Positions 11,609-24,421 of a stretch of 64,000 nucleotides of DNA are shown in pieces; position 1 is the first letter of the stretch; each line of letters begins with the position of its first letter. The position numbers were made by a program, and so were the translations under genes. This DNA comes from Unio delphinus (lineage: Eukaryota; Mollusca; Bivalvia; Unionida; Unionidae): NCBI GenBank assembly GCA_029339505.1, contig JAQISU010000132.1:11077001-11141000 (forward strand), given 5' to 3'. The notes beneath the pieces were generated by a model. That model was not told where the DNA came from. It did not search any database and was given only the letters and a program-made list of their open reading frames with translations.

Positions 11609-12751
11609 CTGCATGTCATCAGTGCAAAAAAAAAAAAATACAAAAAAAATTCATCATTATTTGTTACAACACAATCTGTTTAATCACAATTAAAGGAACT
11701 GAAGTAATGTTAATACTTGTCTTTAGACTCAATCATTTAATCAAATAAAACAGTATGAATAAATGGACATGTATTGCAGCACACTAATTAGTGCTTACAA
11801 ACTGGCAATAGTAAACATACAGAGGTGCTTGAAGTTCCAACACTCCACAAATGATCATGATTTCCCCATTCTCAAAGAAGAGGTGGAGTCAGCAATTAGA
11901 GCACTGAAGAATGGAAAGGCAGCTGGAGTAGACAACATCCCGGCTGAACTTATCAAGAATGGTGGGGAATCAGTGATAGAGCTAATAACAAAAATCTGCA
12001 ACAAGATCTGACAGACAGGCGAATAGCCAACACAGTGGACCCAGTCACTGATTATAACACTCCCCAAAAAGGCAATCTCCAGCTGTGCCAAAATTACAGA
12101 ACTATCAGTTTGATCAGCCATGCTAGTAAGGTGATGCTGAAGATCATCTTAAACAGGCTGAACCCACAAGCAGAGTAAATAATTGCTGATGAACAGGCAG
12201 GGTTCCGGAGTGGAAGAAGCACAACAGAACAAATATTTAATCTTAAGGGTTCTGTGTGAAAAGTACTCACAACATTAACAAGATCTCTATCATGTGTTCA
12301 TAGATTTCAAAAAGGCTGTTGACAGAGTGTGGCATGAGGCATTGTGGGCCACAACGAAGAAATTCAACATGGGTCAAAAGTTGACCAACACCATCAAGCA
12401 GCTGTACGCCAAGGCTACCAGTGCAGTAAGTGCTCAAGGTTTTGTGGGCAAATGGTTCAAGACTACAGTTGGAGTAGGGCAAGGCTGTCTCCTGTCACCC
12501 ACACTTTTCAAAATCTACTTAGAGTGCATCATGAGCTAAGCCCTGAAAAACAACTGTGGGACAGTCAGCACTGGAGGACGTATCATCTCCAACCTCCGCT
12601 TTGCAGATGACACTCATGAAACATCTTCCAGATTTGACATGGAGATAAGTGCCAAGAAGACAAAGCTGATGACAAATAGTGGCAAACAAATCTCAACCAA
12701 GATTAAAGTCAAAGGACAGGAACTGGAAACAGTGGGCCAATTCAAATATCT

Positions 12752-13344
12752 TTGTTCCATAATCACGGAAGTGGGATCAAGAGTAGAAATTTTTCACGAG
12801 CAGCACAAACAATGGAAGCTATGTCAAAGCTAAGACCCATCTGGAGAGACAAGAATATCTGTCTGAAAACTAAAATCAGACTATTGAGAGCACTAGTCAT
12901 CTCAATCTTTCTGTATTCATGTGAGGCCTGGACCCTGACAGCAGAATTACAACGAAGAATCCAGGCACTTGAAATTAGATGCTACAGAACCATCCTTGGT
13001 ATCTCTTACATGGACCACATCACAAATGAAGAACTGCATAACACCATCAGGCACAAAGTAGGTCATTATGAAGACCTCCTCACCACTGTCAAAAAGAGAA
13101 AGCTGAAATGGTATAGCCATGTCACTAGAGCCAACAGTCTATCCACAACAGTACTGCAGGGTAGTGTCCAAGGTGGTAGAAGGAGAGGCAGACTGAGAAA
13201 AAAGTGGAGTGACAACATCACAGAATGGACCAGGAAAAGCTTTGCAGAGACACAGGCATTAGCACATGATCAAGACAAGTGGAGGGAACTGGTCAGATGT
13301 TCAGCAGCACAGTGCTTCAATGACCATATTAGGTCAAGAGACTC

Positions 13345-13348
<4 letters not shown>
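12752..13348 (+). pseudogene. LINE reverse transcriptase C-terminal fragment
   Basis: Longest open part of the LINE above, 198 codons counted from the first ATG. It holds the thumb and C-terminal region (SKLRPIWRDKNICLKTKIRL, LYSCEAWTL, LEIRCYRTILGISYMDHITN). The segment is real element coding sequence, but the catalytic FADD lies upstream in a different frame, so it is not functional alone. The stop codon runs into the ATG repeat. Confidence 0.85.

Positions 13349-13375
<27 letters not shown>
13345..13375. repeat. (ATG)n tail of the LINE
   Basis: About ten ATG/TGA trinucleotides at the 3' end of the RTE-like element. Confidence 0.95.
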
Positions 13376-13376
<1 letters not shown>

Positions 13377-13861
13377 TTCACAACTAATTAGAAAAAGCAT
13401 AAAACCCAATCCATCATTGCACAAGATCTACATTATTTACTTAGAATCATAAGTAGAATAAACATTATGAGACTGATTAGCAGGTGCTTGCTGGAAAATC
13501 ATATCTAGGACTATCATATTTGTTGTTTTTGTAATACATGAACTTTAATGTATGGTTTAATGTATGGTCATTGCTTATTACTTTTAAAAATGTTCATCTG
13601 AATCATAAATACCTAGCTATCAGGTATATAAAAAGGTAGCATGAATAAATCTAATAATCTTTTTTCAGTAAATTGGCTTTTTACATCATTGACCTTTAAT
13701 TAAACATCTGGCTCAATTCTACAAGAAAAAAATGCTAAACCTTTCCCAAACAAGATGAAGGATAAATGGAATGTGTTAGTTGAGTAATCTTTTAATAAAA
13801 CCACAAAATATGTTACAGATTATCATTAATCTGGACTTGAATGATTATCTGCCATTATATC

Positions 13862-14335
13862 CTAAATGTGCAAACACAGTAATTGATTATATCTTAAATA
13901 TGCAAACACAGTAATTGATTATATGTTAAATATGCAAACACAGTAATTGATTTTATCTTAAATGTGCAAACACAGTAATTGATAATATCTTAAATGTGCA
14001 AACAAGTAGTTGATTATATTTTAAATATGTAAACACAGTAATTGATTATATCTTAAATGTGCAAACACAGTAATTGATTATATCTTAAATGTGCAAACAC
14101 AGTAATTGATTATATCTTAAATATGCAAACACAGTAAATTGATTATATCTTAAATGTGCCAACACACTAATTGAGTATATCTTAAATGTGCAAACACAGT
14201 AATTGATTATATCTTAAATGTGCAAACACAGTACTTGATTATATCTTAAATGTGCAAACACAGTAAATTATATCAGAAATGTGCAAACAGAGTAATTGAT
14301 TATATCAGAAATGTGCTGACTTAGTAATTGATCAT
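13862..14335. repeat. 32-bp minisatellite, about 15 copies
   Basis: Unit AAATGTGCAAACACAGTAAT followed by TGATTATATCTT. Lies between e11 and e12 and ends about 190 bp from e11. Degenerate units extend to about 14440. Confidence 0.93.
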
Positions 14336-14522
14336 CTAAATATTAGCTAAATCTGTAACTGATTATAACCTAAATGTGCTAACTCAATAACCACTTATAT
14401 TCTAAATGTGTTAAATCTGTTATTATTATATCTTCTATGTTCAAACGTGGAGTTTGTTTCAGAGATCCTAAATATATTAGCTAAAAGAAATTAAATATAT
14501 TGACAAAAAAGACAAAACTCAC

Positions 14523-14675
14523 TTGCTTCTGTGTGCTGGATAGGCTTTTAACCTTGATAATAAATGTACATTGCTCGTCTGGAGACTTGACACACTTGAC
14601 AATGGTCCCCATTTGGTTTATGTTAAAAGGCTCACACCACTTCCAACATTTTCCATCCACACACAGATGAAGTTG
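14523..14675 (-). CDS. VPS13B: VPS13B-like exon e11
   Basis: 153-bp exon of 51 codons, acceptor AATTTCTCCTAG, donor AAGCAA/GTGAGT, phase 0 on both sides. It encodes LHLCVDGKCWKWCEPFNINQ, MGTIVKCV and FIIKVKSLSSTQKQ, against LLHICIEGW, WRWSEPFSV, GTFIRTIQ and LIIKVQQLNGVQKQ in human. The tryptophan pattern is typical of the repeats of the Vps13 adaptor-binding (VAB) region, which recruits partners carrying proline-based motifs; that role is family knowledge. Confidence 0.94.
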
Positions 14676-15324
14676 CTAGGAGAAATTATTAGAATACAAC
14701 AATTTATCAAATTGTAAAAGAATGAAAAGTTGCATACATAAAGCCAAAAAAACGTTTTGATATTATGAAGAGGAAATCTGTGTTAAACTTTGTTGATTGT
14801 TCTTGTGTTCACTGTTGTTCTTTGCTTAATACATGGATAAATGATATATAAAAGCAAATACATATCATCAACTCAATTCTGTTCCATCCATAACTTTCTT
14901 CTACCTGTCAAAGGTCAATCAGTCTAATGTTGTTTGATGGTCCAAGATAAACAGTTCTGATGTGCTACACAAAGAATACCATTCCACCATGTACCTAACT
15001 CCCCAACCCCATTCCAGATAGACTGTACATGATAAATTAACCTTAGTTAATTATATACTACCTGCATATATGAGTAGAGGAAACACGTTCACAGAACACA
15101 TATGCCAAATGACAGTTCTTGAAATGACCTAAATGTGATACTTAACCAAGATGTAACATTGATATAAACAAGGACTCAATAAACAAGGGTAACACTGTAT
15201 TACCTATGGACAAGAATAACTTTATGTCACAAGAATCCTATACATCATATGGACAAGGGTAAACAACTTATGTTTCTGTCAAATTATGTTAAAAAAAACC
15301 CTCTCTTCCATTTTCTTCTTGTAC

Positions 15325-15402
15325 CTGCTTTGTTCTGTGAGACCTCCAGCTGTAGAACTGCATCTCTCTGGGCTGCAACACTTCATTCTCATCTGTGCCA
15401 AC
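15325..15402 (-). CDS. VPS13B: VPS13B-like small exon e10
   Basis: 78-bp exon of 26 codons, found by its position between e9 and e11. Acceptor GCGTGTATATCAG, donor AAGCAG/GTACAA, phase 0 on both sides. It encodes VGTDENEV then [12 protein letters not shown], against VDTDENIL and HQYSWRSHKSPQ in human VPS13B. The polypyrimidine tract is poor. The intron just upstream is an (AT)n tract beginning 26 bp from the exon, followed by the LTR of the gypsy element about 125 bp away. Confidence 0.93.
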
Positions 15403-15425
15403 CTGATATACACGCATGCAGAAAC

Positions 15426-16369
<944 letters not shown>

Positions 16370-16480
16370 TAGAAATTGGTGGCTATCGTCTGGGATTGAA
16401 ATAAATTTGAATTAAAATTGAATTTCCCCTAGTTTTTGAAAATTTTAAATCTTTAGTGAGACTGACACGCTTGTATTAAA

Positions 16481-17162
16481 ATGACATCTAAGGTAGAAAT
16501 ATTTCTTTCTAATCCAACCCAGGAGCAATTAGATCTTTTCAAAAAAGATGAGTTGGTTCAACTTGCAAAAAAATACGATCTTTCCAAAGTGAAGGCTTCT
16601 TAAACGAAACTAGATATCAAAGAGATTTTGGTCCAGTATTTGGTAGAACAGGATCTTTTAAAACAAAGTGCTTTGATTCCAGTCAGTAAGTCTGCATCAG
16701 ACTCTGACATTAAACTAAAGGAATTAGAATTAAAATTCAAGATGGAATTAGAGTTAAAGAAGCTGGAGTTTCAGTAAAGGGAGAAAGAGAAACAAATTGA
16801 ATTACAAAAAGAGCAGATGCGGATTGATAGACAGAGAGAGGAGAAAGAGAGACAATTACAATCTGAAAAAGAGGAGAGAGTGAGAGAGAGAATTAGAGTT
16901 GAAGCTAGAATTTCAGGAAAGGGAGAAAGAAAGACAATTACAATTTCAAAAAGAGGAGAAAGAGAGGCAGGAAAGGGAGAAAGAAAGACAATTACAATTT
17001 GAAAAAGAGGAGAAAGAAAGAAAATTATAATTTGAAAAAGAGGAGAAAGAAAGACAATTACAATTTGAAAAAGAGGAGAGAGAGAGAGAGAGACAGGAAA
17101 GGTTACATGAAAAACAAATTGAATGAGAGAGAGAGAAGGAAGAAAGGGAATATCAGTGTAAA
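16481..17162 (+). pseudogene. Gag N-terminal region, coiled coil, interrupted
   Basis: Begins ATG ACA TCT (MTSKVEIFLSNPTQEQLDLF) and is stopped by TAA near 16600 and again near 16774; the frame must shift before the downstream Gag ORF. From about 16790 to 17110 the sequence is almost pure purine (GAGAAAGAG-type repeats) and encodes a charged Glu/Lys/Arg/Gln coiled coil. Replication slippage there is a likely cause of the frameshift. Confidence 0.8.
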
Positions 17163-18563
17163 ATGAAAGAATTAGAGCTGGCAAGTGAGAATCACCATCA
17201 TACTTCAAATCAAAATTTTGATTTAGCAAGGAATATTAGATTAGTGCCCCCTTTCAAAGAAAAAGAAGTAGACAAATATTTTATTCTTTTTGAAAAAGTT
17301 GCAGAAAATTTAAAGTGGTTAAGAGAGAATTGGACTCAGTTACTACAATGTGTAATTACTGGTAAGGCTAGTGAGATTTACACTTCACTGTCTGTTCAGC
17401 AAAGCAGTGATTATGACGTAGTTAAAGAATGCATTTTAAGAGGTTATGAGTTAGTCCCTGAAGCTTATAGGCAAAAATTCAGAAATTACAGAAAAGAAGC
17501 TGGACAAACTCATGTCGAATTTGCTAGACAAAAAGAGCAGTTGTTTGATAGATGGTGTTTGGCCAAGAAAGTCGAGCAAGATTATCAAAATCTCAAGCAA
17601 ATTATATTAATTGAAGAGTTCAAAAACTGTGTCCATAATGATGTTAAAACTTATCTTGATGAGCATCAGATTGAAACCTTGGAAAATGCTGCTCGAGCTG
17701 CTGATGAATATTCTTTGACACATAAAGTTCCTTTTGTTAACAAGACTTCTACTCAACAATTAAATGGCAGAAAAGTATTTCCGCCTAATTCAAGCCCTTC
17801 TAAAACTCAAACTAACACAACTTTCAAAAATCAGACTTCAGAGAAGTTTGATTCTGACTCCTTGTCTCTTCCGACGTGTAACTTTTGCAAGAAAAAAGGA
17901 CACGTTATTTCTGATTGCTACAAATTGAAAAATAGGCATCAGAATCAAGATAGACCTGTTCCAAATGCTCTTATTTCCAAGAGGTCAAGGTCACAGTCAT
18001 GTATTGAAAGCAATACAATTGTTGGGTCTAATAAATCCCAGTCTGATTTTGATATGGAGAATTATGAACCATTCATATCGAAGGGTTCTATATCACTCTT
18101 GGGTGATTCAGCCAATCCCACCCCTATTAAAATTTTAAGGGACACAGGAGCTTCTCAGAGTCTTTTATTATCAGGTACTTTGCCTTTTTCTGAGAAGTCT
18201 TCTTCTAATGAAAGTGTTCTTATTCAGGGAGTAGAGTGTGGCGTTGTTAATGTTCCTCTCCATTGTGTAAATTTGTCATCAGACTTAGTGTCAGGACCTG
18301 TGACAATCGGAACAGTCTTGGTTTTACCCGTAGAGGGGATTGATTTATTGCTAGGTAATGACTTAGCTGGGAACAAGGTTGTGGTTAATCCACTTGTAAC
18401 TGACAAGCCTAATTTGGATCAGAAAGTTGATCCAATTGAAAAAGAAATCCCTGATATACTTCAAGCTTGTACGGTTACCAGAGCTATGGCAAAGAAAGCT
18501 CTTGAGAATGAAGTTGAAACGGGCAGTATTTTCTTGGCTGACATATGCATGTCAGGCTTTTGA
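17163..18563 (+). CDS. Gag-protease ORF of the Gmr1-like element, 466 codons
   Basis: Longest intact frame of the element. Residues 25-190 form the helical capsid with KYFILFEKVAENLKW and GYELVPEAYRQKFRNYRK, the SCAN-like signature. Residues 239-252 are a CCHC zinc knuckle (CX2CX4HX4C, CNFCKKKGHVISDC). Residues 327-330 are the protease DTGA, and IDLLLGNDLAG near 393-403 is the second protease motif. The listed start is simply the first ATG in the frame; the true Gag start lies upstream at 16481. The frame ends soon after the protease, at the start of a duplicated segment. Confidence 0.9.
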   Translation: MKELELASENHHHTSNQNFDLARNIRLVPPFKEKEVDKYFILFEKVAENLKWLRENWTQLLQCVITGKASEIYTSLSVQQSSDYDVVKECILRGYELVPEAYRQKFRNYRKEAGQTHVEFARQKEQLFDRWCLAKKVEQDYQNLKQIILIEEFKNCVHNDVKTYLDEHQIETLENAARAADEYSLTHKVPFVNKTSTQQLNGRKVFPPNSSPSKTQTNTTFKNQTSEKFDSDSLSLPTCNFCKKKGHVISDCYKLKNRHQNQDRPVPNALISKRSRSQSCIESNTIVGSNKSQSDFDMENYEPFISKGSISLLGDSANPTPIKILRDTGASQSLLLSGTLPFSEKSSSNESVLIQGVECGVVNVPLHCVNLSSDLVSGPVTIGTVLVLPVEGIDLLLGNDLAGNKVVVNPLVTDKPNLDQKVDPIEKEIPDILQACTVTRAMAKKALENEVETGSIFLADICMSGF

Positions 18564-18830
18564 TGAGGTCACTTTTATTCTTGGTTTAGATCAATCAGAA
18601 GGTATTGATCATAGTGATTCTCTTTTAACAACTCATTCTCTTTATTCTAATCAGGGTGATGATTTTGAGAATGATGTTACAGAAGGCAGCATTCCTTCAA
18701 CTGACACTTGTATAGGTTAGGTTTTTGATGAGGTCAATTTTATTCTTGGTTTAGATCAATCAGAAGGTATTGATCATAGTGATCCTCTTTTAACAACTCA
18801 TTCTCTTAATCAGGGTGATAAACGACAGTT
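18558..18830 (+). repeat. 166-bp direct duplication inside the pol region
   Basis: ATGAGGTCACTTTTATTCTTGG with the next 90 bp recurs from about 18728, with small differences and a shortened second copy. It lies between protease and integrase and shifts or stops the frame. Confidence 0.88.
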
Positions 18831-18870
18831 ACTTGTCGTCGAACAGGAAAAAGATCCTGAGATCTCCTGT

Positions 18871-19482
18871 TTGTTTCAATGGGTCATAAATGAGACTGAA
18901 GTCACTGAAATTCCTGTCTGTTATTTCATTAAAAATGGAATTCTTATGAGAAAATGGAGACCTTCCGAGGTACCTGCTGGTGATGAGTGGTCAGTGAACT
19001 ATCAAATAGTAGTTCCAGAAACTTACATACAGGAAATACTTAATTTGGCCCATGAAACTCCTTTGGCTAGTCATTTAGGGATTAATAAAATGTATCACAA
19101 GATCTTGACTCATTTCTATTGGCCAAAAATCAAAAGTGATGTTGCCAAATACTGTAGATCTTGTCATACTTGTCAAATGGTAGGAAAAACCAATCAGAAG
19201 ATACCTAAGGCTCATCTGCAACCTATTCCTGCCTTTGACGAATCATTTGGTAGAATTATGGCAGATTGTGTAGATCCCTTACCTAAGACCAAGTCAAATA
19301 ACCAATACCTGTTGACCATTATGTGTGCGTCAACTAGGTTTCCAGAGGTTATTCCGTTGAGGAATATAAAATATAAAACAGTAAAAGCTTTGATAAAGAT
19401 TTTACTCAGTATTGCCTTCCCAAATCTATTCAGTTTGATCAAGGTTCAAACTTCATGTCTGGAATTTTCCAGCAAGTTATGA
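18871..19482 (+). pseudogene. integrase of the Gmr1-like element, N-terminal and core part
   Basis: Residues 61-101 give the HHCC zinc-binding domain (AHETPLASHLG, then YCRSCHTCQ). DCVDPLPKTK near residue 132 carries the first catalytic aspartate. The second (FDQGSNF) lies at 19437 in another frame, so a frameshift occurs near 19410. The segment with the catalytic glutamate is deleted: the sequence passes from IQQFK directly to LWVERTTRERTFE. Confidence 0.88.
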
Positions 19483-19655
19483 ATGAATGCCCAATTCAGC
19501 AATTCAAGTTAAAAATGAAACTATGGGTTGAAAGAACTACAAGGGAGAGAACTTTTGAGTCTGATAATGTAGTTGTGTTACTCTTGTTCATTCTTCTTAC
19601 TTTTCTTCAAATTAGATATTACGGCCCTTACAAAGTTAAGAAGAAAATGAATTAG
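19455..19655 (+). pseudogene. integrase C-terminal GPY/F module fragment
   Basis: Frame with FQQVMNEC, then RTFESDNVVVLLL and RYYGPYKVKKKMN, a typical gypsy integrase C-terminus with the GPY motif. It is joined to the core by a deletion and followed directly by linker and then reverse transcriptase sequence. Confidence 0.85.
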
Positions 19656-19979
19656 TTAAATTATAGTATTAGTACTCCTGGGATCTAAATAAATTATGTG
19701 AGTACCAGTATATTAAAAGAGATAGCCATGTTAAATATGTAATTAATTTAGTTGTGCCTGTCCCACTTAGTGAAGAAATATCGTCGGATTCTACTGACAT
19801 TGGAGTGACAAATTGATGGAATTCAAAAATTATGAAAAATCTAGACCAGAAACTTTCACATTTGCAAGTGCAAGAAAGAAATGAACTGAAAGTTATTATT
19901 ATTATATGAGCACTTATATCCAGATATTCTTACAAGGACAAACAAAATTATCATGACGTTGAAATTGAAAATTCCAAAC

Positions 19980-20600
19980 AGCATCCATGCTGGACGAGTC
20001 CACTCAAACAGGAATTCTTGAAAAAGGAAATTCAATATTTGCTGGAGAATGATTTTATCAAGCCCAGTAAAAGTGATTGGAGTTCACCATGCATACTTGT
20101 TTCAAAACCAGATAAAACTTTCCATATGTGCATTGATTAAAGGAAGGTGAACAGAGTGACATAAACAGATCCATTCCCATTACCAAGAAATGATGATTGT
20201 ATTGATAAAATTGGGAATGCCAAGTATCACCAAATTTGACCTTCTGAAAGGATTTTGGCAGATTCCACTACAGAAAGAACAAAGGAAATCTTGGATTTGT
20301 GACTCCAAATGGACTCTACCAATATAAAGAAAGTCCAATTCAACGTCTCATAAAAATGATCATCTCTGGTCTAGAAAACTGTGATGTCATCATCTACAAT
20401 GACACCTGGAGAGTACATCTAGCAACAATTAGAAAATTCTTTGACAGACTCACTAATGCGTGTCTGACTGTTAATTTATTTAAAAGTAAGTTCTGCCCTG
20501 CTAAAGTGGCTTTCTTAGGACATTTTGTGGGACATGGACAGGTTAAACTAATAGATGCTAAGGTTGAGGCTATTTCTAGATGATATAATTTGCAGGCGCT
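19980..20600 (+). pseudogene. reverse transcriptase of the Gmr1-like element, broken
   Basis: Begins SPLKQEFLKKEIQYLLENDF, SSPCILVSKPD, then FDLLKGFWQIPL, TPNGLYQYK, ISGLENC, DVIIYNDTW, LTVNLFKSKFC and FLGHFVGHGQVK. Stops occur near 20137 and 20160 and a shift near 20220. The stretch normally between QYK and FQRLI is shortened, and the YxDD strand between GLENC and VIIY is lost. After about 20583 only ALSRV and a stop remain of the RNase H end. It lies downstream of the integrase. Confidence 0.88.
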
Positions 20601-20720
20601 CTTTCACGTGTATAACAATTTATTATACTGTGTAATTTGTACTAGTTCTTTTAACCTCAGATGTAAATTGGTTTGTGATAAAACGAAAGTTTTATCATAT
20701 AAACCTTTCTTTTTATTTTA

Positions 20721-20730
20721 TGGGGGAAGG
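20721..20730 (+). promoter_or_regulatory. polypurine tract
   Basis: TGGGGGAAGG immediately before the 3' LTR, the expected plus-strand primer site. Confidence 0.8.
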
Positions 20731-21570
20731 TGTTACGGCTATTGGATTTAATTTATTTATTTTTTATTGTTAAATCCAAATTTGTCATTTAGGGTTTAAT
20801 ATTCATTAATTGGGAGATTTCTTTTAGAAAGTTCAGGCTGACCGTCCTTTAACTGTAAACAAGTTTTTGACCTTGGCTTGGTTACCTCATTATCTGACCT
20901 TGCTTCAGATTGATAAACAGGCCTTTAAAACTATTGGTTAATTTCAAGGACATCTTTTTATTTTTAGTTCTTGGGGGTAGGAAATATCTAGAGTATGTGA
21001 TTTAGTGAAGGCAGTCACTTTCTGTGACCTTCCAAGAACTTCTATCAATTTCTAGAAAATCATGCGGTCACTTGTTTACTTAAGAAAACAAGTATAAGAA
21101 CTGTTGTTTGGGATAGAACAGTTCAGTAGAATCTCTGGGCTTTAAGTTAACAGTTGTGTATTTTCTGTTTGAGTTTAATTTTAATTATCTTGTTCTGGAC
21201 TTTGTGTAAATTCATTGAAAAAAGAGGATTTATTTATTTATTTGGAGGAGAAAACGTGCTCATAGTTCATTTGGATGATTATAAAACAAGAACTGCATCA
21301 CGTGACATTGTCAGCCATTTTGGATTACATCATCAAGATTCGAACCTGGAACTATTAGAACATTTGTTTATCAGGACTCTTGCAATTCCATTAGTGGATT
21401 ATTTTTGTTAATTCTAACTTGGATGAATGTTGGATTTGATTCTCTAAAACTGTAAGTTTATTTATTTTATGAAAATAATTGTACTTAATAAATTCATTGT
21501 TCAAGTTATATAAGCTTGTTAGTTTTCACTCTTTCTGTGTTGCTGCTTATTCGAGCCTAAGCACGTAACA
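20731..21570 (+). repeat. 3' LTR of the Gmr1-like element
   Basis: 840 bp, TGTTACG...CGTAACA, near-identical to the 5' LTR at 15527-16369. Flanked on the right by ATATATATAT. Confidence 0.95.
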
Positions 21571-21886
21571 ATATATATATATGCAAAGTCTAATTTAGTA
21601 AATTGATGACAATGACATATGAACAATATCCATTTTCATATGAATTTATCACAAGAAAGAATAATGATTTGCTTCCACTTCAATAAGTCTCAATAATTAT
21701 CGATGCCAGTAAAACAAATTGTGCAAACAAGAAACTTTACAATGACTGTCAGAAGTCTCAGTTTTTCATTGTTAACATAACAAATATGACTTGCAAAAAA
21801 AATGTGAATAATTCTTTATTAGGTAACTACTTCACTGGGTAAGTAAATAGCTATGAGTCACGCTAAATAGATTCAATTTAACTTAC

Positions 21887-22096
21887 CTGTCCAAATCGGA
21901 GTGCTTGCAGTGTATTGTTACAAAGAACATAATGCACAAATATGACAGCATCTTGCCCCTCCTGTAATACATCCTGGTTCTTCAACACAGAAAGCTGTGA
22001 CCAGGCCTGTTCAACGCATGTTAAAGTATGTATCACACCTTGACCCAACCGCAAAAACACTGGATCACAGCTGATATCACTTTCAATCACTGGAGG
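21887..22096 (-). CDS. VPS13B: VPS13B-like exon e9
   Basis: 210-bp exon of 70 codons, acceptor TGTTTTCCTTCAG, donor GGACAG/GTAAGT, phase 0 on both sides. It encodes DPVFLRLGQGVIHTL, VEQAWSQL and VHYVLCNNTLQALRFGQ. The human protein has DSVFVNLGQHVVHSL, IQAWQQ and HFVICNDTQETLRFGQ, a close and colinear match. The exon lies 316 bp upstream of the gypsy element's 3' LTR in genomic order, so the whole element sits in the intron between e9 and e10. Confidence 0.94.
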
Positions 22097-22289
22097 CTGA
22101 AGGAAAACAAAGGTTGATTTAAAGCCATTTGAAAGATTATCTATTTTGCTAGTTTGCTAACGAATTTCACAAAGGTACTGATGCTCTAAAGGCTGAAAAG
22201 AATTTATAGAAATATATAAGAAGTTAATTTCTTCTTTCTTTATATCTCTTAATTACTGAATAAAATAACACTATCACTGACATTCTTGA

Positions 22290-24030
22290 GAAAGCAAATT
22301 TTAAGAAATTATGTTTCTCAGAGAATACTTACCTGATTAAATAGCATTAGGAAAACAAGTCTGCTACCTCTCTAATTCAACATTCCTGACAACAACAATA
22401 TTTGCTGTTGTCTTTTCTGCCTATGCACTAAAATAACTTTTGCATACCACTTTCCTTTACTACCACTAGGTGTTACTAGTTTAGATCTATTTAATACAAC
22501 AAACATGATGCTAACCTTTGAGGGAAGTCTGTGAGGGTTTTGTTGTAATATGATAAGGATTCTCTGAAAAAAGATTTTTTATACAAATTTGATCACATGA
22601 ATGTTGGGGGAACAGGTAATACAAGCAGGGAATGCTAAGAATCCTGCCTCACCATGGTTACTTTTTGAGCAAAGAATGATTGGATTCCCAATATACATGA
22701 TAGACCATTCTCCTAACTTGATATCACTGCAACCAAACAGCTTATATTATGTGTTGAATTGAAACAGTGTGTTCACAAGCAAAACTCACACTGATTTTAT
22801 GAACTAAATAAGATGACTCATCATTTTAGATTTCATAGTATGCTGAATGAATAACCCACTTCAGCCAGGGATGAAAGGACTTTAGGGGTAATATCTTCTT
22901 TCCCATTCTGCACTAGGACAAAGAGTTTTCTTCTCTTTGTGCTTCAAGCCATGCTTGAGTGTTGTAAGAGGGTATTGCATTGCAACTTCCCTTAATTTAT
23001 CTACTGAAGAGAAGGAGCCTATATTAAATATTTCATTGCCCACTGACAGCAACCCATTCTTCACTACAAAACTTGGTTGTATCATTAAACAACCACAGAA
23101 CCATCTGATCTGAACTGGAGACAATATGGGTCCACTAAAAGGGCATATAACCTTGTATGAAGCTAAGGCTATCAAAAAACATATCTTGTATGATAGGTGA
23201 TAGACTAAAATTAATTTGAATTGACCCATATCAAAACTCATGAGATTCCAGAACGAGTGATTTTGGTCTATCAAGACAATGCTAGAACACTGACAATATT
23301 GTAATCATTTTCTGAATTCACTTTGAGGTGACATGCACTTTATCCACTTTGTATAGCCATAATCACTCCCATTACTTCTCATCTAATGTAGAAAAATCTC
23401 TGGTAACAGAGTCCTAATGAGTCCTTCAGCAGAGTGCTGAAAAATACACAGGACACGACTTTCAGAATTATAGATTTTTTGTCTGATAAGTGTTGAGAAT
23501 TTCATTTATTGACTAAAGTTTGTATGAATTATCCCTGTCTACAAAAACAAGGCATGCTATTGCCCCTAAATAAAGTACGGTATTCCTTGGGATGGTTGAG
23601 TAACTTCATTTGTATGGATGGCCAGTGCCGCTGAATTTGCACAATTGTTGGCTCATGGTCAGCTCAGATGCCAAATGGCTGGCATACACTGCCTGTCAAC
23701 CTGACAGTCAGCTGGACAGATGTTTGGCAGATCAGAATTCAAACAGTTCATGCAGAGTGTGTGGCAAAATGGATGGATTATCAGTCTGGTCTCATATTGT
23801 TCTTTATACAAGGGCACTACTGGCCAGTATGTGGTTTGGCTAAATGAATGAATCTACAGTCACTATACAGAAAGTATGGTCTGTTGGACAGCTGGTCTCA
23901 CTCGTTAGCAGTCAGAGTTGCTTTTTGCTGTAAAAATGTATCAGCATAGATCAACATGATCTGAAAAAGCTCTATGCATCCTGACTTACAGGCCCAAACA
24001 TCATGCTTTGGATATGCAAATGGACAAGCT
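22290..24030 (-). mobile_element. old, internally deleted DIRS copy
   Basis: Starts with GAAAGCAAATTTTAAGAAAT and TTTCTCAGAGAATACTTACC, the same terminus as the larger DIRS element at 52066. GAATGATTGGATTCCCAATA near 22665 matches its 52490 region. The minus-strand frame 22882-23274 resembles the DIRS tyrosine recombinase (YKICFLIALAS, MIQPSFVVKNGLLSVGNEI, LKHGLKHKEKKTLCPS). Around 23969-24007 it matches the start of the Gag region (CATCCTGACTTACAGGCCC). RT and RNase H are missing and the left terminal repeat was not found. The right-hand limit is approximate. Confidence 0.78.
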
Positions 24031-24295
24031 GCCTAGAAATGGGAGACACTCTCCCATAAATCTTAAATTACAAATGTATTGTGACAAATGTATGGGCATA
24101 AACTGCACTAATCTAGTAAATGCACTGTCAATTCTTGTATCAAACAATGTATATGTAACAGCATCTGAGATAAACTTGCTGCCCATTGTTCCTTCAATTG
24201 TGCAGATGTGGTAGTTGCTTTGACATGTGATGGTGTGGGGATCACCATGATATCAAGCATTATGTTAGAGATCAATGCATCTTAGGGTGAAGACT

Positions 24296-24297
<2 letters not shown>

Positions 24298-24362
<65 letters not shown>
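24298..24362. repeat. (AT)n microsatellite
   Basis: About 65 bp of pure AT, just before the SINE. Confidence 0.97.
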
Positions 24363-24366
<4 letters not shown>

Positions 24367-24421
24367 GATGAGACTTGCCATGTCCTTCTATGTTCTTAAT
24401 GCTCTATCTCAATAAAGGTTA

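Larger units (their letters stand above)
11763..13375 (+). mobile_element. 5'-truncated, broken non-LTR retrotransposon (RTE-like)
   Basis: Frames on the plus strand spell a non-LTR reverse transcriptase: EEVESAIRALKNGKAAGVDN, then NYRTISLI, DEQAGFRSGRSTTEQIF, VFIDFKKAVDRVWHEALW, GVGQGCLLSPTLF, the catalytic NLRFADD near 12600, and the C-terminal part from 12752 to 13348 with LYSCEAWTL and RRRGRLRKKW. Stops and frameshifts occur near 12010, 12175, 12260, 12538 and 12740, and about 20 residues after FADD are missing. No endonuclease is seen. It ends in a (ATG)n tail of about 30 bp, typical of RTE-type 3' ends. Clade assignment is by resemblance only. Confidence 0.88.

Noticed and set aside
16771..17229. 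152-codon minus-strand ORF rich in Leu, Ser and Phe
   Set aside because: Shadow of the purine-rich coiled-coil part of Gag on the other strand.
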